This document shows, piece by piece, positions 6,172 to 12,236 of a DNA stretch of 12,236 bases. The position numbers and the translations under genes are program-made. The first letter of the stretch is position 1, and the number at the start of each line of letters is the position of its first letter. The notes under the pieces were generated by a model that did no database searches, had not been told where the DNA came from, and worked only from the letters and a program-made list of their open reading frames with translations. The stretch is from Chloroflexota bacterium (GTDB lineage Bacteria > Chloroflexota > Dehalococcoidia > SAR202 > UBA11138): the NCBI GenBank assembly GCA_022566975.1, contig JADFHV010000027.1, positions 1-12,236 of the forward strand. The letters are read 5' to 3'.

Positions 6172-6583
6172 CGGCCAGCTCCCCAGGGATAGCATCGCGG
6201 CGGACGCCGGCCTCACAGTGGGTCGCCGGGAGTCCTCATCGGCACGGTGCGGTAAAGGTGGTTGCGATAGGGTTGGATGGCAGTGCGCCCCTATGAGATG
6301 CGGCGGAACAAGAAGAGTCGAAGGTGCCGCCGGACCTTGAAAATACTGTGTTATTTTGTACCATTTTGTACCATTTAGCCTGTGGCTCCCCGGGACTGAA
6401 GGCCGGGGTTAAGGGAAAGGAAGAAACAAGGGACAGGCCCTGTGGGGGCCTCCCTCTGAGATAGTCTAGCACGGTTGTTCTAAGTCGTCAACGGCTCGCT
6501 AGCGTCGAGGGCGTAAAGCGACACCCTCTAGGGCATTTGCGGTTGCTCTGGCCAGACTGGAAACTCGACTTAGGGTGGTGAAG
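6172..6583. repeat. Gene-free stretch built of intergenic repeats and hairpins
   Basis: No credible gene lies here. A leftward open frame (6472-6236) reads like a translated repeat, with a low-complexity PLTPAFSPGE-type peptide, and I do not call it. Seen directly: ATAGGG (6267-6272) pairing with CCCTAT (6289-6294); a tandem direct repeat of TTTTGTACCA (6354-6363 and 6364-6373) in an AT-rich patch; a CCCCGG/CCGGGG hairpin (6388-6393 and 6403-6408); and an AGGCCC/GGGCCT hairpin (6435-6440 and 6446-6451). The final 100 bp must hold the promoter of the OLD-type gene, but no clear -35/-10 pair stands out. The mosaic suggests nested or adjacent miniature elements beside an acquired gene. Confidence 0.55.
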
Positions 6584-8464
6584 ATGAGGCTAGTATCGGC
6601 AACCTTTGAGAACTACAAGTCCGTGCGTTCTAGAGTAAGCCTTGACTCACTTCGTACCGCGAACACACTGGTAGGTCCCAACAACGAGGGGAAGAGCACC
6701 CTACTAGAAGCCTTACACATGATCCGGACCCTTCATGTCCCGTTGGAGGGAGACCCGAAAGGATTCATGTTAGAGAGACTTCCAGGGAAGAGCCTGAACA
6801 ACCGAGTCCGAATCCAGTTGGAGTTCGAGCTGGAATCAGAGGACATAGTCAGCCTGGGCAAGGACGAATCATCAGAAACCCTGCAGGGCATAGACAGAGT
6901 CTCATACATTGTGGCGTGGGGCGGCCAAGTTGGGGGGCCTTCAGGAATCTTCTGTCCAACCGACATTGAGGTCAAACTTCAGACTGGACAGAACCTAAGT
7001 ATCCTCAAGCTCTCCGGAGACGGTCATGTAGAGCGCCGGGAGTCCAACCTTGCCGAGATTCTCCGTGAAGGGGAGACGGGTCCGACCTCCACAGTCACAA
7101 CGAGCGACGTGGCGAAGAGAGCTATCCTACGGTTCTTCCATATAGCGGATCAAGACGGTCTGCTCCGATTTCTGGGAAGCTGGGCTGGTAGCCTGTTTTA
7201 CGTCCCGTCACATCGACGCATCAACGTTATTGGTCCGACCGACATTGGGCCGATAGAAGATGCCCTCACCAACCTGGACGGTGCCTCGCTGCCGGGATAC
7301 CTCCACAAGTTGAGGAGTAATGAAGGGCAACGGTACGAGCGTTTCGAGGGAATAGTAGCGCGACTCATCCCCTCCGTGAAGAAGGTCTACACTCACGCAG
7401 AAGAATCTGGTGACATCAGTATACGAGTCTACCACGATGTGGCGCGCACAGAAGATGCCCATCGGCTGGACACCGTCGGCGGTGGGGTCGGTGAAGCAAT
7501 TTACTTGGCTGCCATGATCTGGCTCTCTCCACCTGGGAGCACGATTCTTGTTGAGGAGCCCGAGCGTGGGCTACACGCGGCCACCCAACGTCTCATATTT
7601 AACGAGGCCCTTGCTCATGCCCAGCAGGAGGATAAGCAGCTCTTCTTTGCCACCCACTCGACTGTGTTCGCTCCTTTGACTGATAACTGCTCGGTTCATT
7701 TGGTAGCACGAGTCGACCAGGAAGACACCACAGTTACCGATGTCGGAAAAGAACAGGGAGGCCTGATTAGCGAAGCTCTAGGGCATTCGAATGTGGACTT
7801 GTACAACTATGATGTCGTCTTGGCAGTCGATGGAGAAACCGAAGTTGAAGCGTTGCCCGACCTAGTTCGTTGTCTCGTCGGTGAGGAGGCGTTTAGGGCC
7901 ATCCACATGGAGCCCTTGAAAGGAGACCTGGCCTCGAAATATGAAGTCGTTGCCCACCTAATAAGGCTGCTGGCAGCGAGTCGAACCCAACTGTTTGTGT
8001 TTGCGGACGATGACGAGGGCGCTAGAAAAGCGGTGGTAGACCTTGAAAGGGAGTTCAAGAACACGAAAGCGTTCACTGCGGATCAGGTGCACCTGTGGGC
8101 TCGCGGGATCCGTGGTCGAGGCGCGGACGGAAGAGGGGCTGAATTCGAGGATAATTTTTCGTACCAGGAGTTAGTGTGCGCCGCGAACGAATTGGGAGAA
8201 GGGGAGGAGATGGTAGAAGAAGAGCTTAAAACTCTGGCTGAGAGCGCACCAGAAAAGGCGATTTCGAAGGTCTTGGAGAGATACTATCACGATGCCGGTT
8301 ACCAGGGCTGGAGCAAACCGAAACTTGGGCGTCTACTGGGTGCCTACGCTCTGGCTAAGATCCAGTCCGACAACCCTCGGGGGCACGATGAAGTTGCCTA
8401 TGAATTCGAGGAAGCCATCAACAAGGTAAAGGCTCTCATCCGGGGGTCACCAAGACGAGCGTAG
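6584..8464 (+). CDS. OLD-type AAA ATPase with TOPRIM nuclease domain
   Basis: This 626-residue protein has the architecture of overcoming-lysogenization-defect (OLD) proteins: an SMC/ABC-type ATPase followed by a TOPRIM nuclease. The Walker A loop GPNNEGKST is at residues 31-39, after an N-terminal strand ENYKSV typical of RecF/OLD ATPases. Walker B ILVEEPERG (about 321-329) and the switch histidine ATHS (356-359) follow. The TOPRIM part has AVDGETEVEAL (acidic Glu418 and Glu420) and FADDDEGA with Asp475-477. The ATG at 6584 is preferred to GTG at 6575 because GGTGG (6574-6578) sits 5 nt before it. GC content is visibly lower than in the neighbours and the gene is flanked by repeats, which points to horizontal transfer. 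No UvrD-like partner (as in Gabija) or reverse transcriptase lies beside it, so it is probably a stand-alone class 1-like OLD. An anti-phage role is inferred from the family. Confidence 0.87.
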   Translation: MRLVSATFENYKSVRSRVSLDSLRTANTLVGPNNEGKSTLLEALHMIRTLHVPLEGDPKGFMLERLPGKSLNNRVRIQLEFELESEDIVSLGKDESSETLQGIDRVSYIVAWGGQVGGPSGIFCPTDIEVKLQTGQNLSILKLSGDGHVERRESNLAEILREGETGPTSTVTTSDVAKRAILRFFHIADQDGLLRFLGSWAGSLFYVPSHRRINVIGPTDIGPIEDALTNLDGASLPGYLHKLRSNEGQRYERFEGIVARLIPSVKKVYTHAEESGDISIRVYHDVARTEDAHRLDTVGGGVGEAIYLAAMIWLSPPGSTILVEEPERGLHAATQRLIFNEALAHAQQEDKQLFFATHSTVFAPLTDNCSVHLVARVDQEDTTVTDVGKEQGGLISEALGHSNVDLYNYDVVLAVDGETEVEALPDLVRCLVGEEAFRAIHMEPLKGDLASKYEVVAHLIRLLAASRTQLFVFADDDEGARKAVVDLEREFKNTKAFTADQVHLWARGIRGRGADGRGAEFEDNFSYQELVCAANELGEGEEMVEEELKTLAESAPEKAISKVLERYYHDAGYQGWSKPKLGRLLGAYALAKIQSDNPRGHDEVAYEFEEAINKVKALIRGSPRRA

Positions 8465-8747
8465 GGCTAATCTCAGCGCACAGGCTCGCGAGAAAAAGGC
8501 CAGTGTAAGCGGCATGGAGGGGATTCTGACGTTGACGAACCCGCGACTGGCTATCTGAACTTTCCTCAACAATTCATCGCTCGTATGCCGATCCGATGAA
8601 GCCGTGGTCCAACACGCGCTGCGTGGACCAGGGCGAGGTTGCCGTCTGGTGCGGCGGCGGATATCCTCAGGGGCGAGAGACGATGAACAGAGCCGCGTGA
8701 GGGGGAGGGACACGAACCGGACCGGCCTGTTCAAAGGGCGACGGGCA
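8465..8747. other. Gene-free stretch after the OLD-type gene
   Basis: I see no credible gene. A leftward open frame (8734-8447) overlaps the end of the OLD gene, lacks a ribosome site and has no recognisable motif. A hairpin with arms TGGTCCA (8605-8611) and TGGACCA (8624-8630) encloses a GC-rich loop with a further CGC/GCG pairing. It has no T-tract. It could be the remains of another miniature element or a structured RNA, but there is no further support. Confidence 0.4.
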
Positions 8748-8867
8748 TATCATTCTGAGGAGTCCCGACAGGTCGGGGCGACGAAGAATCTGACGCGGCA
8801 GGTGATGGACGAACCATGCCTAGGAAGCCCCCGGCCACCCCAGACCCTTCACTCCGTTCAGGGTGAC
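8748..8867. repeat. MITE/REP-like element with imperfect terminal inverted repeats
   Basis: The left end (8748-8791) reads TATCATTCTGAGGAG, a perfect palindromic insert (CCCGACAGGTCGGG, 8764-8777), then CGACGAAGAATCT. The right end (8841-8867) reads AGACCCTTCACTCCG then TTCAGGGTGACA. Its reverse complement aligns with the left end once the palindrome is removed (TCATTCTGAG against TCACCCTGAA, GAAGAATCT against GAAGGGTCT). This CATTCTGAG...GAAGAATCT module resembles dispersed intergenic repeats of many bacterial genomes. It encodes nothing and lies directly upstream of the dimethylformamidase-like gene. Confidence 0.6.
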
Positions 8868-8911
8868 AGTGTTGCTCCCCCTCACGCGTTACGCCGCCGG
8901 AGGGAACAGAC

Positions 8912-11206
8912 ATGGCAGCCAAGTCTCCAATGAGGCTGGTCGGGTATCCGGACCGTTTCAGCGTCCAGCCGGGCGAAACGGTCCGGTTCATGGTGAGCTG
9001 CGAGCTCCCAAGCTACCGTGCGGACATCGTCCGTCTAATCCACGGGGACAGGAACCCGGCGGGGCCCGGCTTCAAGGAGGCGTTGGTCGCCACTCCCGTC
9101 AGCGGAGACTACGCCGGGCGCAAGCAGGACCTGCACTCAGGCTCCTACGTTACCGTTCCGGACTCGCCGCTTCTGGACTTGTCGGACGGCTTCACGATAC
9201 AGGCCTGGATATACCCGACGACTCCCGCCGGTGGCACGCAGGGCATCGTAACCAGGTGGTCCGCGACCCGGCAGGCGGGCTACGGCCTGTTCGTCGGCGA
9301 GGACGGCGACCTGGCCCTGTGGACCGGGGACGGGACCGGCCGCGTGGAGCGCCTGGGCGCGGGAGCCGCGCTACGGGCCTCTCAATGGTACTTCGTCGCC
9401 GCCTCGTACGACGCCCGTGCTGGCAAGGTCTCGCTCTACCAGGAGCCGCTAACTCTCTGGCCTCGGGACGCCTCCGACGCCCGTCTGCAGGAGGATTTCT
9501 CGCGTATACAGACAGGCAGCACTGGCGGCCCCCTGATCATCGCCGGCTACTGGACCGGCGAAGGCGACGAGCCCGCCTCCGTGGCCGGTCACTTCAACGG
9601 GAAGATCGACAGCCCCAGGCTGTTCCGCCGGCCGCTGGCCGACGATGATATTGACGCCCTCCGGCGAGGGAGCCCGCCGACAAAGATTGCCGAAGCCCCG
9701 GTCGGGGCATGGGAATTCGGCCGCGATTTTTCGTCCAGCCACATCGAAGATGCGTCAGGCAACGGGCTACACGGCGAGGCGGTGAACATGCCGGCGCGGG
9801 CGGTGACGGGTCACGGCTGGGACGGGAGTGAGACCGATTTCAAGCACGCACCTGACCTGTACGGCGCCATCTACTTTCACGACGACGACCTGGAGGACGC
9901 CGGGTGGGAGGCGGACTTCGAGCTAACCGTCCCCGAGACGATGAAGAGCGGCGTATACGCGGCCCGTTTGGAGGCGGACGGTACCATCGAGCACGTGCCC
10001 TTCTTCGTGCGTCCCAGACGCGGGACCTCCACCGCACCTATCGTGTTCCTGGCGCCCACCGCCACCTATGTCGCGTACGCCAACTTCCACGGCTTCGCGA
10101 GCGCCGCCAGCAGAGAGCGTTACGCGCAGCTCGTCGGCCGCGAGCTGGACATGGAGCACCCGACCACGCCGGAGGAGGCGTACATCGTTGACCACGGCCT
10201 GCTGAGCCTCTACGACCGCCACTCCGACGGCAGCGGCGTCACCTACTCCTCTCGCCTTAGACCCATGCTCAACATGAGGCCCGGCTACCGGATGCCGCTG
10301 CTGGGCCTCGGTGCGGGCTTCCCTTACTTCTTCGCAGCCGACCTCCATCTCATCGATTGGCTCGAGGCCAAGGGCTACGAGTACGACGTGGTGACCGACG
10401 AGGACCTCCACTCGGAGGGCACCGATCTGCTCGCTCCCTACCTCACCGTCGTCACCGGCAGCCATCCCGAGTACTGGTCCGGCCAGATGCTCGACGGACT
10501 GGAGACATATCTAACCAGCGGCGGGCGGCTGATGTACCTGGGGGGCAACGGGTTCTACTGGGTAACCTCGTTCGACCCGGAGCGTCCGCACGTGATCGAG
10601 GTGCGGCGCTGGCACGGGACCGAGAGCTACGAGGCCGAGCCGGGAGAGTACTACCACAGCACCACAGGGGAGCTTGGAGGCCTCTGGCGCTTCCGGGGCA
10701 GGCCGCCGCAGAGGCTGGTGGGCGTGGGCTTCACCTCGCAGGGCTTCGACCGCAGCCTGCCCTTCCACCACCAGCCGGGGAGCACCGACCCCAGGGCCGC
10801 GTTCATCTTCGAGGGCGTTGACAAGGACGCGCCCATAGGCGACTTCGGACTGGTCATGGGGGGCGCGGGCGGTCTGGAGGTCGACCGCGTGGACCCGGTG
10901 CTGGGAACGCCCCCACACACGCTGGTACTGGCCACCGCGAAGGGCTTCTCCGACGTCTACCAGTATGTGGTCGAGGAGATCACAAGCATGAACGCGGGCC
11001 AGGGAGGAAGCGAAAACCCGCTCGTCAGGGCCGACATGGTCTACCTCGAGGGCCCCAAGGGAGGCGCGGTCTTCTCCGTGGGCTCCATCAGCTGGTGCGG
11101 CTCTCTCTCCCACGACGACTACGACAACAGCGTCTCGCGCATCACTGACAACGTCCTGCGCAGGTTCTCCTCAGAGGAGCCGACTTCGTCGCCAAACGCG
11201 GGGTGA
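8912..11206 (+). CDS. N,N-dimethylformamidase large-subunit-like protein with LamG domain
   Basis: This 764-residue protein closely matches the size and domain order of the large (beta) subunit of N,N-dimethylformamidase, which hydrolyses dimethylformamide to dimethylamine and formate. After an N-terminal beta-sandwich segment (1-70), a LamG/concanavalin-like domain spans about 75-250 (SYVTVPDSPLLDLSDGFTIQAWI at its start). The C-terminal catalytic-type domain spans about 375-760. The known Paracoccus enzyme binds one iron through two Tyr and one Glu. Plausible equivalents are Tyr386 or Tyr389 (TYVAYANF), Tyr434 (SLYDRHSDG) and Glu520 (SHPEYWS); this mapping is by eye. No signal peptide is seen. 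GGAGGG at 8899-8904 supports the ATG at 8912. No small alpha-subunit gene lies beside it, so it may act alone or on another amide. The substrate is uncertain. Confidence 0.88.
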   Translation: MAAKSPMRLVGYPDRFSVQPGETVRFMVSCELPSYRADIVRLIHGDRNPAGPGFKEALVATPVSGDYAGRKQDLHSGSYVTVPDSPLLDLSDGFTIQAWIYPTTPAGGTQGIVTRWSATRQAGYGLFVGEDGDLALWTGDGTGRVERLGAGAALRASQWYFVAASYDARAGKVSLYQEPLTLWPRDASDARLQEDFSRIQTGSTGGPLIIAGYWTGEGDEPASVAGHFNGKIDSPRLFRRPLADDDIDALRRGSPPTKIAEAPVGAWEFGRDFSSSHIEDASGNGLHGEAVNMPARAVTGHGWDGSETDFKHAPDLYGAIYFHDDDLEDAGWEADFELTVPETMKSGVYAARLEADGTIEHVPFFVRPRRGTSTAPIVFLAPTATYVAYANFHGFASAASRERYAQLVGRELDMEHPTTPEEAYIVDHGLLSLYDRHSDGSGVTYSSRLRPMLNMRPGYRMPLLGLGAGFPYFFAADLHLIDWLEAKGYEYDVVTDEDLHSEGTDLLAPYLTVVTGSHPEYWSGQMLDGLETYLTSGGRLMYLGGNGFYWVTSFDPERPHVIEVRRWHGTESYEAEPGEYYHSTTGELGGLWRFRGRPPQRLVGVGFTSQGFDRSLPFHHQPGSTDPRAAFIFEGVDKDAPIGDFGLVMGGAGGLEVDRVDPVLGTPPHTLVLATAKGFSDVYQYVVEEITSMNAGQGGSENPLVRADMVYLEGPKGGAVFSVGSISWCGSLSHDDYDNSVSRITDNVLRRFSSEEPTSSPNAG

Positions 11207-11208
11207 CC

Positions 11209-11276
11209 TAGGGAGGGCGGGTTTGTCCCGATATTAGTATCGGGATCGCGATGCGTCGGGAAAACCCGCCCCTACG
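11209..11276. repeat. Nested palindromic intergenic repeat
   Basis: Outer arms GGGCGGGTTT (11215-11224) and AAACCCGCCC (11262-11271) pair perfectly, with near-matching TAGGG/CCTA ends beyond them. Inside, TCCCGATA (11226-11233) and TATCGGGA (11238-11245) form an 8-bp stem with a TTAG loop. The right end GCCCCTACG (11268-11276) is identical to 3080-3088. It starts 3 nt after the stop of the dimethylformamidase-like gene and could affect its transcript end. Confidence 0.7.
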
Positions 11277-11297
11277 AGGGGCGGCCGGAGACTGTGG

Positions 11298-12236
11298 ATG
11301 ATAGAACGCGTGCGTCTGGTCGAGACCTTCCGAAACCTGTTCTACACCCCCGTCTACGTCGCCGTCGCGGGGGGATTTCTCTACGGGGAAGGCTTGAATG
11401 TCCAGTTCAGCACCGCTCCCGGCGAGCGCTCCCCCATAGGGATGCTCAGGGACGGGACCGCCGACATCGTCCAGACGGGCGTTAGCCGCAGCCTCATGGC
11501 CCTGGACGAAGGCCAGGATGACGCCCCGCTGCACTTCGCGGAGATCAACCAGCGTGACGGCTTCTTTCTGGTGTCGCGGAGCCCGGCAGAGGCCTGGACC
11601 TGGAAGGACCTCGAGGGCTCCCTGCTCATTCCGGTCGGGTTCACCCCTGTGCCGTGGATGTCCCTTAGGTCGGCCATGAGGACCAACGGCGTCGGTCTGG
11701 ACAGCGTTCGGCTGATTGAGGGGCTCTCCGCTGAAGAGTCCATTGAAAAATTCCGGGCCGGCGACGCCGACTATGTGCACCTCCCGCATCCCCAGGCCCA
11801 GGCGCTCATCGAGGACGGGGCCGGACACCTCGCAACGGCTGTGGGCCCGACGCTCGGATACGTCTGCTACAGCTCCTTCGCGGCAACGCCGGCCTTCCTG
11901 GAGAGTCGGCCCGAGACTGTCGCGCGGTTCGTGCGGGGCTTTTACGAGGCCCAGCGGTGGCTCGCGTCCAACGACGCCGGGGACGTTGGGTCGATGATCG
12001 CATCCTTCTTCCCCGAGACTTCGCGGGCTGTGCTGGAGGAGGGCATACGGACGTACAAAGAGCAGCAGACGTGGCCGGCCGACCCCCTGATAGGCGAGGA
12101 CGGGTTCGCCGCCATGCGCGACCTGCTCATCGATGGGGGACTGGTGAGGGGTCGCCACGAATATGACCGAGTCGTGCGCCCCGAGTTCGCGTTGAGGGCC
12201 GTGGAAGACCAGCGAGCCGGTCGGAACGACGGCTAA
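11298..12236 (+). CDS. NMT1/THI5-like (SsuA-type) solute-binding-fold protein without signal peptide
   Basis: This 312-residue protein has the periplasmic-binding-protein-like fold of the NMT1/THI5/SsuA family: an opening RLVETFRNLFYTPVYVAVAGG segment (5-25) followed by GLNVQF, a GTADIVQTG strand (about 54-62), and a late segment with SRPETVARFVRGFYEAQRW (about 202-220). Family members bind small ligands such as sulfonates, nitrate or thiamine-pyrimidine precursors for ABC transporters, or act as cytoplasmic pyrimidine synthases in yeast. No signal peptide or lipobox precedes the fold, so the product is predicted to stay in the cytoplasm. The ATG at 11298 has GGAG at 11287-11290. The gene ends at the last base of the window with TAA, and no ABC permease or ATPase is visible. 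Ligand and role are unknown. Confidence 0.8.
   Translation: MIERVRLVETFRNLFYTPVYVAVAGGFLYGEGLNVQFSTAPGERSPIGMLRDGTADIVQTGVSRSLMALDEGQDDAPLHFAEINQRDGFFLVSRSPAEAWTWKDLEGSLLIPVGFTPVPWMSLRSAMRTNGVGLDSVRLIEGLSAEESIEKFRAGDADYVHLPHPQAQALIEDGAGHLATAVGPTLGYVCYSSFAATPAFLESRPETVARFVRGFYEAQRWLASNDAGDVGSMIASFFPETSRAVLEEGIRTYKEQQTWPADPLIGEDGFAAMRDLLIDGGLVRGRHEYDRVVRPEFALRAVEDQRAGRNDG

Noticed and set aside
6267..6451. CRISPR array
   Set aside because: Repeats are short, unequal palindromes with no regular spacer length, and no cas gene is present.
6236..6472. Minus-strand frame of 78 codons in the repeat stretch
   Set aside because: Its sequence is explained by palindromes and a tandem repeat, and it has no ribosome site.
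6584..8464. Gabija or retron-associated system around the OLD-type protein
   Set aside because: No UvrD-like helicase or reverse transcriptase gene lies on either side; both flanks are gene-free repeats.
8447..8734. Minus-strand frame of 95 codons after the OLD-type gene
   Set aside because: It has no motif and no ribosome site, and it overlaps the end of a real gene; composition is unlike a folded protein.
11208..12158. Minus-strand open frame of 316 codons opposite the NMT1/THI5-like gene
   Set aside because: The plus-strand frame has a ribosome site and recognisable family features; the antisense translation has none.

Overview
The window looks like high-GC bacterial DNA. The best guess is an uncultured member of Chloroflexota, of the Dehalococcoidia/SAR202 type. 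That placement is inferred from three things: a corrinoid protein next to a corrinoid-enzyme activator, a dimethylformamidase-like protein and an NMT1/THI5-like protein in one stretch, and several dispersed palindromic intergenic repeats. No rRNA, tRNA or CRISPR array was seen.

Layout: (1) 1-1892, an accessory block. A small unrecognised, possibly 5'-truncated gene is followed 2 nt later by a Beta-family (PF14350-type) protein. A sce7726-family PD-(D/E)xK nuclease-like gene converges on it, with tail overlap. (2) 1893-2258, an intergenic stretch ending in a strong sigma70-type promoter and an inverted repeat that spans its -10 box. (3) 2259-5131, a corrinoid core: a methylamine-type corrinoid protein, a small four-cysteine protein carrying a palindromic segment, and a RACE-type [2Fe-2S]/ASKHA reductive activator that appears to be read from a leaderless promoter. 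(4) 5173-6171, a D-2-hydroxyacid dehydrogenase paralogue whose usual catalytic Glu is Ala. (5) 6172-6583, a gene-free stretch of repeats. (6) 6584-8464, a solitary OLD-type AAA ATPase/TOPRIM nuclease of lower GC, probably acquired. (7) 8465-8911, a gene-free stretch with a MITE/REP-like element. (8) 8912-11206, a large LamG plus dimethylformamidase large-subunit-like protein, then a nested palindromic repeat. (9) 11298-12236, an NMT1/THI5-like solute-binding-type protein with no signal peptide.

How the genes may work together: the activator would use ATP and an iron-sulfur cluster to reduce the inactive Co(II) corrinoid carried by the corrinoid protein. That protein would shuttle methyl groups from a methyltransferase that lies outside this window. 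A dimethylformamidase releases dimethylamine and formate, so the large amidase-like gene could feed methylated amines to the corrinoid system. This link is inference, since the two are separated by repeats and the OLD gene.

The main candidates for something undescribed are the Beta/sce7726 pair, the small cysteine protein with its embedded palindrome (identical over 18 bp to part of an intergenic repeat), and the GCTGG-type dyads at the two corrinoid-locus promoters.
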